Counted from the stretch's first letter, positions 34,315 through 46,415 are shown. The stretch is DNA of 64,000 nt from Xylocopa sonorina (GCF_050948175.1 NC_135199.1:12094501-12158500), one strand, 5' to 3'. Notes: generated from the sequence alone by a model not told the origin. Made by a program: numbers and translations.

Positions 34315-36256
34315 GTCGACTGCCTGCTTCGTTTTTCACGTTCCTCGCGTGGTTCTTACTCTGGTACAAGTCGTGAGATATTCAATATTGGAAACGGATA
34401 GAGCTGGCTCGCATTTATCAGCCGTACGACCAACTACCGCCAAGAACTTCACGTGTATAAAGAGATAGGTACACTACGGTTCACAAGTATTCCATCGCGC
34501 TGGTCAATTCGAAGTATCGACAACGCTTTCCAATTTCCTTTCACTTTTTTTATTCGAGAAAATTCTAATCGCCGTTCAACCCCACTCCGGTTCGTTCGAC
34601 TCGTAAATTCGTAACCGAGTCGCGTCCACTCACTCGATAACGATAGAGACGAGCCATCCGGATACTTTTGACCGTGAGTGTACGTTCGGTCATTAAGGAG
34701 GCACGAACCGATGATAACGTTGCTTCGAGTAGGTACACCTTCACGCTATCTTTCGTACGAGCCGTTATCGCGTATGTTGTTAAACCATCCTTCTCCGGCA
34801 CTCGTCCTTGCCTATTCGCCGCGCTCGGCTGCCTCTGATCATCGGAAACTCCTCCCGCGCGTACCACAGAGAGCCGTCCCACCTTATCTCCCTTTTAAAT
34901 TCCGTTTCGCGTGGAACGCGCGGCACAATGCGCTTTTCGCGCAGATAATTGTTTTCCAGCGAGCACGCGATCTCGATCGGACGTCGATTCGCCGAGGAGC
35001 GCGCCTGCTACCGTTCGGTTTCCGCTAGGAACGCCGGCCAGGTGCAGCCTCGTCCCGCCTATTTACTCCTGGACGAGTACCAACGCAACGTTCCGGCGAC
35101 GTACACATGATTTATGCCCACCACGGGCCGATAAACGCAATTCATTGGTCGCTCAACGACTCAGAAACGGCACGATTCTGAAACGACAGAGACAACCAGG
35201 GGGGGCCAAAGAAATCGATAACTTCGACGGGACTGATGTTATCCGGTTATCTCGGACGGTTCTCTAAATTGATTTCGAGGCCTCGACTACGCCGCCCCCA
35301 GAGGAAAACCCGAACGGCCACGGCTCTTATCTGCCCGACTCACCCCCGGCTTTTCTCTCTTCCATTACGCGTCTTCATTTCCCCTATCGATACCTAGATT
35401 ACTTGCTCTCGAGCCGAGAGATAGAACGAATTGAAAAAGGAGCGCGCGGACGATCGATGGAGCCGAACAAATCATACGCAAGCGATGAAAGCTCGTAGTG
35501 GTTCTGGGAATCGCGGATGAACTGGCGCGCGTCGGCGCGGCCGAACTTACTTTCGTCGAACTCGTGAAAACGTGCCACCGCCGACTGCGATCCCGCGCAT
35601 TCGCTCGAATTCCAACTCGTCGTGCAATTTCGCGCACGTAGAATCGAAAATGCTATCGTCGAGGGGCGCGATCGAGACTTGTTGAGCTTTCTGCTGTTCG
35701 CAACTGGATAACGGAGCGATTGGTGCACCGAGGGACGCGCAATGGAATCCTCCGCGAAACTTATTCGCAGCTCCAGGGCCAAAGTGAATTCAACTATCTG
35801 ATCGCCGTCGAGCGAGTAACTTCTCGACGAAGCTGGTAACAAATTGGTGTTTAATATTCAGAAAAAGCTCTGAAATAATGATCAACGATCGCTGCGAGAA
35901 TAATTCGTCTTGACAGTTACGATATGTTCCTTAAAAGTTTACAATGTTGCCTGGGAGTTACAGGGTGATAAATTAGAATATTGCAGCACTGGGACGTAGC
36001 GCAAAAACACGGACTCGGGATAATAAAAAACATAAAGAAACGCACGAAACAAATGTTCAATCCGTACGTAAAGCAATAACCGTTATTCAATCTAATCGGT
36101 TTCGTTTCGTTAGCCGTTCCACAGCGCGAAGATTACAGGCGCCAGCTATCCGTCGTCCCCGTTGCTTTATTTGTACACGCTGTGGCTAATTAAGCGCGTA
36201 AAACTAGCGAAGAATGTTGCGTTAATCGTCGCGGGGCAATCAGGCAAAGTCGGTCA
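34315..36256. other. non-coding stretch, AT-richer after 35850
   Basis: Overlapping frames only. GGG/GTGAGT on the minus strand at about 35339-35347 has no clear exon. From 35850 the sequence becomes AT-richer, resembling the intron of a regulatory gene. Confidence 0.4.
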
Positions 36257-36321
36257 AGCGTAAAAGCATACGCGCGATTACAGCGCACGCACGATTACTA
36301 TACTTTATGAGCTTTTACGCT
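36257..36321. ncRNA. candidate stem-loop of pre-miRNA size
   Basis: AGCGTAAAAGC (36257-36267) is perfectly complementary to 36311-36321. Three more pairs (ATA/TAT) continue inward past a 2-base bulge, leaving a loop of about 35 bases. The total length of 65 nt suits a pre-miRNA, but the large loop and short stem are weak points. No known insect miRNA seed was recognised. Confidence 0.25.
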
Positions 36322-38674
36322 GGCAGTTAATTATTTATCAGCGGTACACGTCATCGACTCGATAAATTTGCCGGTTATCGCGCGGAATTTGCCATATCTC
36401 GCACTCTCCGTTCAATTTTTCGTCCGTTCCGCCTTCGACGCGTTGCTTCGCGTCGATCGCCCCGACGTTAATTTATAATCGTGCTCGTCACCAGCAAATG
36501 AAAACGTCTCCTCGTTAATTATCGCGTTCAATTTCCCGGCCGACGCGCGAGCGAGACCGTCGCTTGGCCACGGACGGTGACGGATAGCTTCATCACGAGC
36601 GTAGAAAAAAGTCGCGGAAACGGAACGGGGATGAATTAAAGATCATCTCTGAATGAAGCTGCGCTCACACGTCGTAACGACGTCTGATCGGTCTGCGTCA
36701 ATGATCTCGAGGATCGGCGATCGTCTTCCACCGGATAATTTCAATCCAAGTATCCGACGGCGACCAATCAATAGCCACTTTATGGCGCTATAAATCCGAG
36801 TGAGAGTTATAAACTACTTTCCCGTGTACCCGTCTCTTTTACAAATTAAAAAACAATGAAACGAGGATCGTAAAGCCCGGAGGAACGCTCGAGAGGCTCG
36901 TTAAATATACCGTTTCCATCATATCTTTACACGGGTACGTGTAACCGCGATGTGTCCCGACTGTTACCGATTGTCCAATTAAGATAACACCGTGAAAACC
37001 GAATTCCACTTTGTGCTCTTTTGTAAATACTGCCAATTATCTTAATAAATATCTCCGTTTATGAATTCCCCAGCAATCAGCGTAATCCTCGCAGAGCCGC
37101 GCGCGCGCGCGCGTTACTTAAAAAACGCTCGACAACGGCTCCGAGCGTGAGATATTAAAATTACTTTCGCCGAAAGGTGGTTTCGTAACGCGCGATTATC
37201 CGATACAGGATCGGTTAAAATGGTCCTCGAGGGGAATTATGCGGCGCGCGGTAAAAATGTCATCGACGAATAATACGAACGGACAAACGGCACGATTATG
37301 ATTACCTTCTCGCGCGCGAGCGCATCGTTTCGCGTCACGCAACTCGTTCTAACGATTACGAGGACGTGGACGAGAGAGAGAGAGAGAGAGAAAGAGAGAA
37401 AGAGAGAGACGGACAGGCCGATGGAGAAACGCGTTGGAATCTTACTTGGCGCGACACCGGTTTTCCGTCGAGATAATTTATCGCGGGAACATTTTTCGAG
37501 CGATCCCTTCGCCGCGATCATTAACCGGACTGTCGTAATTATCGTCTCCGTTCGCCATCGCCAGCTGAAGCGGCGTCGAATTGGCTTTTTGCATATTAAT
37601 TTGGCAGCCTTTTTCCTCCCTTTAACCCGGGAACCGATACCCGAATGGCGGCAAGACGGAGCTTAACGACTCATTCGGAAGATTGCCGTTGAAATTTTCG
37701 TCCGGCATTAATGTAGGCATTTCTAAAATGTTAATACAGCGCCACTTGCACGCGGCAACTGCGTGTTTTAAAACGAGGTATTACGGTGGCTACAAATATT
37801 TATTGCATTTAATTAAGCATTCACCACACTGTGTTTATCGGGCATCGTTGAACATTCACTGTAATACTTTCTGCATGCGAGGAAAGAAGATTGCTACTGG
37901 TGAGAGCGAAACTCGAAGCTCGATTAAAAACTCATCGATCGATTTATTGGAAAATTTCGCGTGTACGAATGGTTCTCCAATAAAATTTAATCGTTTACGT
38001 TTTCATCGAACGGAGAAATAAAAAGGTTGCAAACGGGAAAAGCGTTACGATGGTCGTGCGATGAAAGTGAAAATAAGTTTCGGAGGTAGCGCGCGAGTGA
38101 TGCAATTTTGTACGTAATCTCTTCTTTTTATTGACTTTCTCCAGCTCGTGTGTCGTTTAACACGTTTAAATAACAGTCGAAATCAACAGTTGTTCTCCAG
38201 ACATCGCGTAACTGTACATACAGCAGGGACGCGAAACCAACCGTAAAAATGGCAATCTCTAAAATGAAACTTCGATCTGAAAGCGAATAAAACGTTTCGA
38301 ATAACGCGAAATCGATAACGAGGCTGCCGACACGTCGCATAAACATTAGAATAACTCACGCGCGACAAAACGCATCGAGTTAAGGTGTTCGCGATCGATA
38401 AAACACCGAAAACGATCGCGGTTCACCGCAAAACGATCAGCCGCGAAACAGAACGAGGGCGGCTAAAGAAGAGAAAAAGGGAAACACAAAACGGGCGATC
38501 GGATCTGGCAGGAAACGAAATTCGGAGCACAGAATGCACTGGCACATACACGCGCGTGCACGTACACAGGCGGGCGTCACAAGCACACGTGTGGACGATC
38601 GTAAGATGGCTCCATCCGAGTCCACTTGGCGTCGAAGCGTACAGACGCCGGGATTTTCTAACAAGGTTACGTAC
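36322..38674. other. AT-rich non-coding stretch with regulatory-like blocks
   Basis: Includes a hairpin TCGACGCG with a 6-base loop (36435-36456), many TTAATTA-type homeodomain cores (36330-36560), and TTTTTGCATATTAATTTGG near 37587, an octamer-like plus homeodomain composite. A (CG)n run lies at 37098-37113. No exon supported. Confidence 0.4.
37372..37409 (+). repeat. (GA)n microsatellite
   Basis: GA repeats with AAA interruptions. Confidence 0.95.
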
Positions 38675-39060
38675 CACTGTCGGTGCTCGATCCGCGGTGG
38701 CATCGCGAGCTGGACAACAATCGTGCAACGATACGGCGAATTGCAATAGAAAAAAGCGGTTGAACCGAAATCGCGAGAGAGTAGAGGTAATCGCGGCGAC
38801 ACGGCGGCCATGTTGATCTCTCGCCCCACCCGATTGGTCGCAAGCTCTTGCGGCACGCACGATCGTCGCGCCGCGCCACGGCACGGCGTCGCCGCCGCCG
38901 CCACCGCCGCCGCCACCGCCAACGCCGCCGTCGTCGTCGTCGTCGTCGTTTCGGTTACAGGACCGCGCGCGTTCTCTCCCATCGACCGGTTTTCATTGCC
39001 GTCCGCCAAGCTTGACTCCCATCCCAGCATGCTCTCCGCTGGACTTAGCCGGGTCGCCAT
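38675..39060 (-). CDS. candidate first coding exon with poly-Thr and poly-Ala tracts
   Basis: An ATG at plus 39058-39060 in a strong context (CAATATGG: A at -3, G at +4) opens a frame that continues to 38437. The first 37 residues (starting MATRLSPAESMLGWESS) are balanced in composition. Then come seven Thr codons (ACG) and an Ala-rich run (GCG), typical of low-complexity N-termini of insect regulatory proteins. A donor CAGTG/GTACGT at plus 38669-38674 would end the exon in phase 2 after 128 codons. TTAAATAC at about 39145-39152 is a weak TATA box. A small out-of-frame upstream ATG lies at plus 39066-39068. No domain recognised, so the product is unknown. The overlapping plus-strand frame (38810-39070) shows the repeat alone keeps several frames open, so this remains uncertain. 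Confidence 0.33.
38888..38950 (+). repeat. (GCC)n then (GTC)n compound trinucleotide tract
   Basis: About 43 bases of GCC/ACC units followed by seven GTC units. On the minus strand it encodes the Thr and Ala runs of the candidate exon. Confidence 0.95.
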
Positions 39061-40034
39061 ATTGCCATGAGATGAGTCCGAGCCGGGTCTGCGCAGGTCG
39101 GACGCCGCGGAGGCTACCTTCGCCTCGGATACACCCACGTCGCGTATTTAACTATTAGATTTATCACAGCCGATACACCTTTCCATGATCGATTCGACGC
39201 CCGACACAGGTTTAAGTGCGCGGTTAACGATGTATCGAGTGTTACATGTACATTTATAGCTTGAAGATCGTTTACTTGGAGGAGAAAGCACGTGGACGCG
39301 CGAGCTTGCGTTTCTAGGTATGTTCGACAGCTAAACACAATGACAGAACGCGCGTCTGTGTGTGAGTGTGTGCATGCGTGTGTGCCATTATACGATAGAG
39401 AAGACAGCCATAATAGCATCGAAAGAGGAAATATTCGACGTTTCTCTGGCGCTGGACAGCCGATGCGCGACGAAAGGTCGCCTCGCGGCTTCGAAATAAT
39501 GCGATTTCGCGTACAGACGGTGGTTCGGAGGACACGTTTCACGAGATGCCAGCCGTCACCGTAGTACGCGTGCGTTTTCCAACGCGTACACACACACACC
39601 TACACGTCTGCCATCGCAGGCGTGTGGCTGAGTGCGCGGTAAACCGTAAACGTTTATGGAGTGTTTATAAAAAGATTGATAAACGCACCGCTCTACCCCG
39701 GTACAGGTAAATGTACTACAATGAAAATGTAAAGCTCGGTTAACGAAACGAAAACGACCTAAATTGTCCGCGCAGACGATATACGGGGCTCCTAAATACG
39801 CGTTGAAATAATTATGAATATTACCAGGGAAATTTCGATTATTAAAGCGCGGCCCCGAATTCTCAATAAAATACAATTATCCGAATTATTGATGAGATTC
39901 GTATTAAATATTTGATGGGTTCGAATTTATGAATTGGAACAATCCCAACGACCGCCTCGCGGCGGAATTTCACACGGACGTCTACATAATTGGACACGCT
40001 TTCTAAATTCTGTGGATTTTCTTCTGTCAACAAG
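39061..40034. other. non-coding stretch, possible promoter of the minus-strand candidate
   Basis: Includes TG-rich repeats at 39355-39385 and CACACACACAC at 39588-39598. TTTATAAAAAG at 39664 is a good TATA-like string without an initiator. TACAG/GTAAAT at 39703-39710 is a weak tandem splice-like site. The tract ends in TTCTTCTGTCAACAAG, a possible acceptor. Confidence 0.35.
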
Positions 40035-40259
40035 AGCGTTGCGCGCGTGCAGACCGGCCGCGGACGTGGGTCTGGAATCATAAATAAATCGTCCGGAAAC
40101 GATACCAACACACGGAATCTACTGGTGCAGAAAAAACAAGTGGGCCCACAAGCAGCGCCACATGTTGAAAATAAGTCATCATCTATAAAGCGACTTTTTT
40201 TTCCCCTACCAGTTAAGAAGCCGAAATACAACGTCTCCCTTTATGTTATGGCGACTTAA
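40035..40259 (+). CDS. candidate terminal coding exon, unknown product
   Basis: After an acceptor-like TTCTTCTGTCAACAAG the frame is open for 74 codons to TAA at 40257-40259. The peptide is rich in Lys, Asn, Ser and Val and ends KKPKYNVSLYVMAT. An AATAAA lies about 27 bases after the stop, within an A-rich tract. A second, stronger acceptor (pyrimidine tract ending CTACCAG at 40212) could instead begin a 47-nt exon in the same frame. A minus-strand frame of 122 codons (39863-40231) overlaps and looks equally plausible, so the strand is uncertain. The block is AT-richer than its surroundings and could be a decayed mobile element. No family recognised. Confidence 0.25.
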   Translation, partial: SVARVQTGRGRGSGIINKSSGNDTNTRNLLVQKKQVGPQAAPHVENKSSSIKRLFFPLPVKKPKYNVSLYVMAT

Positions 40260-40291
40260 AAAAAAAGAGAAAAAAAAGAAAAGAGGAAATA
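40258..40291 (+). repeat. A-rich tract with AATAAA
   Basis: A8 and A8 runs separated by GAG, ending GGAAATAAATCG. A possible polyadenylation signal for the frame that stops at 40259, or a simple A-rich repeat. Confidence 0.5.
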
Positions 40292-42376
40292 AATCGCTCC
40301 AAGTTGGATAATAACTCGTATCAAAAGTTCGCGAAACGAAACTTTTGCAATTACCCCAGGCGCTTTTACAAAAAATGGGCAAGAATTACTTCGAAAAGAC
40401 CGAGATATAACTCCCAATGTATTTCCAACTGCGATAAGAACCGTACATTTTTTCGCCACCGATTCGCGAACCTACCATCCTCCTCTCTTAGTCAAAACTT
40501 TCTTTCTCCGGACACGATCTCGAACCCTACGCTTCTCACGGTCAACTCTTTCGATCCGCGCGTTACACCCTTCCCAAAGAATCACCCTGACCAATCCGTA
40601 GTCCGATTTAAACTTCCGTCCACCGTGAATACTCGAACCGGTGGCGAACTTTCGTGACCCGCTCCAAAGATCCACCTCATCGGGATCTCGAGTAGCTGTC
40701 TCGTCTTCGGAAAGTGGTCGCGGTAGCGACAGTGCCGTTGTACCGCGCGAACGAAAGCCACCACGGATAGTTTCGCGGTGGAGCTAATTTACGCGAAGTC
40801 TCGCAATAAACATCGCGTCTCTCGCTAGAGAATACCGGGCGGAGGTACGAACGAAGCCCGGCCCGAGGAGAACAGAGCGAGAAGGAAAAGCGACAAAGTG
40901 CGTTCGTGTGTACGAACGAGAAGCATACGCACGTAGGGCGCAACAGTAGCCGTAGCGCCGGTTAATTAGGGTTTAAGTTTATGAGGTGCAGGCGCGCACG
41001 CCCTACCCCCGTACCACCTCTCGCCACCCCCTCGAACCCTCCGCAGCCGGCCACGGTCTTCCTCGCGCTCTGCCCTCCCGTTCCCGGTGTTTCTCTGTCT
41101 GCTACACCCCCATCCCTCTGCCGCCCGATTCACCAAACCACCACCAGCGCCGGCAACATCGTCCTTTGCATTCTACGCGCATACATATGCTTACACGAGG
41201 TGGGATTAATATGTGCGTGTGCACACGAGGATATCAAACTTCACACGCGAGAGCAATAACAAATGTTGGACGTTCACAGCTTCACAGGTTTATCGCCGTT
41301 ACCGCCGATTTACGCGCGGCTGTGATAAAAACAAAAACAAAAAAAAAACGGAAAAAAGAACGTGGAAGAGCGAGAGGGAGAGAAGCGCGGATCGAAATAA
41401 CGGCAGCCGGCTACCGAAAGGATGGTGATTACCGTCGCCTAAATGAAAAACCCGATACATTATGGGCGTTTCAACGAGAACGGGCCGAGGCCGCGCTATC
41501 TCGCGTTTTGCTCCCGAAGATTCTTTCTTCGGGTATGAATTTTCAAACAGCTTCGCTGCCACTTCCCGCTCCGTCGAACGGCTTCAACTTTGAATAATAT
41601 CGTTCGCGAGTAAAATCGCGACTGCGAAAACTTTCGTAGATTCGTCTCAATTTTTCCCTCGCCACCGGGAAATTCAGGGTCGCCGATAAAGGAATATACG
41701 GTGAAAGTGATGTCGGGCCGTTTCCCGGGAAGAATTAACGGGACGACTGAACGCGCGATATCGTTGAATACGCTCGGTCGTATGTACCAATATATTTCGG
41801 CCCCAAGACAGTGATCTCTGTTTCTCGAAGCTGCTGCCTTTGCTCTTTTTACTTCTTTCCCCTGTTTTCTCTCCCCCTTTCGTGTCTGCGAAACGTAGGT
41901 TCGCCTAACAACGGATCCATTCGAATGGTTGATGGGATCGCCTGCTACAAACAACGTCGGATCCTTCTTGTCGGTCATTCAAATCTACGCGTGCGCGCGT
42001 GTCTCCAAAATTTCGGACGCGAATAATTCTCTAGAAACTCGTCGTTGTACTCGCAAGACCACGGAATTTTAAGACCCACGGATCTCTCACTTTGTCCTCC
42101 TTCGCAGGTTCGTTTGGTATTATTTTCCAACGATTCCATGCCACATAATTCAATGCGTCCGTTCGCTACACCATTGTTCAACGGCCGACGATAATTCTCC
42201 GCGTTATTTTACACGGTGTTTTGTCGGCGGGAACGCGTCCTCGTTGCAATGGCAGGCTAGCGAGCCCGGAAACGAGGCGCAAAATCCTTCACGCAAGAAC
42301 CGGCCTGGTTATCGGATAAAGTTATACGCCAGCCGACTAATGACTACACACAATCTAATCTCGAAGTGAAATCCGG
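40292..42376. other. non-coding stretch
   Basis: C/T-rich at 40990-41160. Minus-strand and plus-strand frames of up to 203 codons (40986-41597) have no domain. No supported exon. Confidence 0.4.
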
Positions 42377-42398
42377 CAACGCTTTCGACGAAGCGTTG
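42377..42398. other. perfect 8-bp hairpin
   Basis: CAACGCTT, a six-base loop TCGACG, and AAGCGTTG. The loop is itself palindromic. Confidence 0.75.
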
Positions 42399-44700
42399 GC
42401 AAAATAACCGATCGGTAATCCCGTTGGTAACGAGCCTCACTTCTGTTCGCGATGGGCGTTATTAATTCCCGTGCACGTGGAGCGCGTTCTTCAATAGACA
42501 CCGTCGAATTAAGATACCGCACCACCCCACCGTTACTACACGTTCCCGATGAAAATTCATAAACGCACGCTCGATAAATTCGTCAGCCATTTTTTCCCCC
42601 GGCATTCTCGCGCTCCTTTCCACCCGCGCGCTCGCGGAATTATCATAAAATGTTTCCAGACTGCAACTCTTGACACCGTATATCGCTCTCTCCCGATGGT
42701 ATCGCCCGGTTCGCTACCGGCGCAGGTCGCATCAGCGGTTGCGCGCTGACCGCGCGAAGCTGCCGCAATGTCAGACGTTTTTTTTTAATAATTCACCGGC
42801 GCGTGATACTGCGTCCGAGATATCGGAACCATGACCGTCCGCGTGCATCGCCACCCGTTAATTCCGTCTGTTCACCGGTACTTTTATTCGGAAAAAGTCG
42901 ACGGGATAGTTCGGAATGCGGCGCGAATATGGCCGTACCGCGAACCGCGAGTTCGCGACCGTGTCCAACTGTAAATGGAAAACGGCGATGGTCTTCGTCG
43001 ATCTCACGAGCGGAACGTTTTGAACAACTTTTCGTTAATTTAATTACATCGATCCATGGTTCCACGCTGGCGAGTGATCGAACGAGAGGCGTATAGCCGT
43101 TCAGAGTTGGCGAACGGAAGGACGCGGAGGGGCGCAGGTAAAAATTGAGTCCTCTCGAGGATCGCGTGCCCAGTCACGGCTGTTCTATTATTTATACGGA
43201 CCGTGTGCAGCAGTGTGTACCCGGGCAGGAGGTGTCGTCAACAGCTCATAAAATCGGATCGCGCTGGATGCGGGCGTTATCAATCTCGTTCGGTCTGAAA
43301 GGGGGATTCGGCGGGTGTTCGCGTGCTGCTCGCGTACGATATCAGCCGGAAATCTCCTGTCGCAGGTTGGTCTCGCGCGAAACCTTGCATCGCGTGTTGC
43401 CATGCTACTGCAGTCGGACAAAAACCAACCAGAGATAAGCCCACCTCTTGGAAGAAGGGCTAAAAGCGAGCTCGGAAGGGGAGACGAGAAGGTGGAGCGC
43501 GGCTCGAAACGCTAGGGTGCGACCGGGAGGGAAAAAGAAAAAAAGGAAAAAAAAGAAACGAAAGGGTAGGAAGAGAGGAAAAGAGAGGCCGCCGTGATAC
43601 GGCCAGCTTTCGAATACGCCGAGTGCAAACGAGTCCACTACTCGACGAAACTCCCAGGGCCGTTCCCTCTTTCGTGATCTCTCGCGATATTCTTCGGCCC
43701 GGCCCGCTTCCACGTTGCACACGTTTATGCAGATATCGGTGCACGCCGCGGGCCACGGCGAGGCGCGCGCAAAAACTCGCGTGGGAATGCAAAAATCCGA
43801 TTCCCCGGGTGCGTCGAAGGAGCGCCGCTCGGTCTCCTCCTCGCGAGAGTTCTCGTTAGATCAGATAAAGAGCAGGATCCCCGAAAAAAAGGAACGCGGT
43901 TCCGAGTTAACGAGTTCAAGTGGCCGGGCTCGAGTACGTCAAGCTAATTGCGCGCCCGGCTGGCTCTACGTTTCCTCCAACCCCCGGTTCCGAACTTTCT
44001 TTTATCGACGCGACACGCGGCTCGTTAGCGGTCGAGTTCCTCCGCGACATTCGCGATCGACATTTTGAATTTTCAAAGGTTCGCACGCGAGTCGTACGCG
44101 TCGTGGATAGACTCGCGTAAAAGAAAGAGCGAGGGGCTGTTCGTTTTCATTGTAGCCACGATCTTTACTGGAAAACGAATATAGAAGCGAGCACACCGCG
44201 TGACTTCACTTATTATTACGTGTCTGGGTGGGGTGCGGAGGACAAGGGGTTGAGAGCGAGCGGTATATATGTAGCAGGGTGGTGGGCACATAATATATAT
44301 CTAACTGCGCTGCGCCGCGTAATTAAATCATGCCGACGGTTTTGCAATTAAACTCGATTATTTGCTTGTCGCTGGCCGCCCCGCGTGCACACCGGCCTCG
44401 ATTTAACTCTTTCAACCGGCGCACGCCCACCCTTCGGCACCCTTCGTCCCATTCGTGCTACGCGGCATCCTTCTACTTGATATCACTGGGCCAACCGGAA
44501 CGCTTCATTCCGGTCATTTCAAAACGCATTCCACTCTCCCGCTGCCAAGGATGTTCTCGTCGATTAATTGAATTCGCCTCGGAGTCTCGTCGCAATGTTT
44601 ATGGAACCATTTTGCCTCCACGCGAAACGAAACTTACCCGCGTTAAGTGTGTACGCGCCGCCGTTGAATCGGGACGAGATCGTTACTGTGATTGCTCTTT
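42399..44700. other. non-coding stretch, no gene recognised
   Basis: Short overlapping frames; an A/G-rich patch at 43525-43600. CAG/GTAAAA at 43133-43140 lacks a pyrimidine tract. A 161-codon frame (44330-44815) begins with a true ATG but shows no domain and ends in AT-rich DNA. Confidence 0.4.
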
Positions 44701-44707
44701 TTTGCAT

Positions 44708-44737
44708 AATCGATATTATCGATGTACATTATCGATA
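44708..44737. promoter_or_regulatory. triple ATCGAT cluster with a perfect DRE (TATCGATA)
   Basis: ATCGAT occurs at 44709-44714, 44718-44723 and 44731-44736. The last is within TATCGATA (44730-44737), the DREF/BEAF recognition sequence in flies. A GATA core (TTATCAG) follows at 44740. Clusters of this motif mark housekeeping promoters and insulators in Drosophila. Relevance here is inferred. Confidence 0.35.
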
Positions 44738-45143
44738 ACTTATCAGGGATCGTTACCAGCACTTCTATTTCCCGGCGACCGATTAATCGCCGACAAAATT
44801 CAATTAGTCGTTTAAACCATAATTGCTAAGAAACCGGTATTTTTAGTCGTTTACATCCTGTTTCGCGAACGACTGTTCACGAAGGTCGGAACGATCTCGA
44901 TTCTTTTTACTCGATCACAGTTCTACGTTTTATGGCGCGTTGAACATTTTTATAACGCAACGTATAGAACGCTTCTTTATTATTAGCCGCTTTTATGGGA
45001 CCAGTAGATCAGTCCGAAAAAAAAAAAACAAAACGACGAGCCTGAGAAAATTATGTCTAAGGTTGACTGCAAATTTGCATTGTAGACGAAGGTTAAGGTG
45101 CAGCAGGTAGTTCCGGTCCTTTCCTCGTTTATGCGATGTGGTT
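44738..45143. other. AT-rich non-coding stretch
   Basis: Contains A12 at 45017-45028 and GCAAATTTGCATTG (octamer at 45073-45080 within a palindrome). No exon supported. Confidence 0.4.
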
Positions 45144-45173
45144 GTTACGGTAATAAAACGGCATTACCGTGAC
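45144..45173. other. 11-bp hairpin with one G-U pair
   Basis: GTTACGGTAAT (45144-45154) pairs with ATTACCGTGAC (45163-45173) across an 8-base loop, ten exact pairs and one wobble. Confidence 0.7.
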
Positions 45174-46361
45174 CATGCTTAAATATCTGTGTACACAAAG
45201 AAATTTAAGGGCCGCTTTCATACGTTTCCGCGTGTTCGCAACGGCGAGCAAGGAGCACGCGAAGGGAAAAAGCGTCGAGTCTCCTTAATTTCAATTACGC
45301 CGGGGAGAAAAAAAGAAATACCAGGTACACAGGTATAACGAAGAACGTCCGGGGAAACGGGATCGTAATAAGCAAGTGGTAGTCGATTCACGGAAAGTGG
45401 GAGTCGGTTTCAGAGCGACGCCCGATAAAGATTCGGATTTTATCTCGCTACGAAATGAGCCCTTTATCTCTAAAACTCTAGACCACCGACCGTACGAACG
45501 TTCGAAATTTAGAAAGTGTCCATGGCGGCGGTAAAAAGATCCTATCCGAACGTGGCACGAAAAACGTGCGGGCCACCGTGCGCCGTCCCAAACTTTCACC
45601 AGACGAAAAGCGTAGCCAGCTTTTTTTTCCCCTCTCCTCCCTTGTAAAATAACAAAGTGCAACGGGGCACTGAAAAGAGAGGGCGAGGAAAAGGGCGACT
45701 TTCACCGACGAAGAAGTCAGTTTCTTTTCACTTTTTACAAGCCGTCCGGTCGAACCCACCCTTGTGCAAAGGTGCGACGCGGGAGAAAACGAAACGTCCG
45801 AGGGGCAATAAAAAAGTAAAAGTCGTCGGTCTTTTTTGACGCGGGGCGCGCGACGGCATAAAACATCCTTCGACGGGAAAAGAGAAAGCGAGCCCTTAGT
45901 TCTTTAGCGAAAAATCGTGTTCTTTCCGTGACGAACTTTGGGGAAAACTTTCTCTGTTCGTGGCACATGAAAAAAAAGAAAGAAAAAAATATCAATTCGT
46001 ACACTTTGCCTTCCGTTCAGCGTAAACTATCCACGTTCGATTCGTTTGGCTGTCAAGGACTTTCGGATCGTTAACCCTGGATCGTTAAATCGTCGCAGTA
46101 ATGACAACGTCGATTAAAAGTGAGACGTTGCGACTTCCGTTAACGATTGTCTACGTTGACTGAATAATAAGAGTCTTTCCGAGTCTCGAAATATATCTTG
46201 CACTCTTTCACTTGTGATTTTTTTTTGGAAGCGTTCGATAGTAACGTCAAAGGGTAGTTTGGTAATTTGCAATTATAAGAAGCTTATTTCTCCGAAGAAG
46301 CACCCTCTGCCAATTTTGCTGGGTTTTGTTCGAATAGCACGTTTGCGTTCTCTGACCCTCC

Positions 46362-46364
<3 letters not shown>
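45174..46364. other. AT-richer non-coding stretch
   Basis: No supported exon. T-rich on the minus strand near 45965-45990. An 11-bp stem with a 9-base bulge can be drawn between 46094 and 46132, which I do not weight. Confidence 0.4.

Positions 46365-46411
<47 letters not shown>
46365..46411 (+). repeat. (TC)n microsatellite
   Basis: About 23 uninterrupted TC units, one of the longest dinucleotide tracts here. Confidence 0.97.
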
Positions 46412-46415
<4 letters not shown>

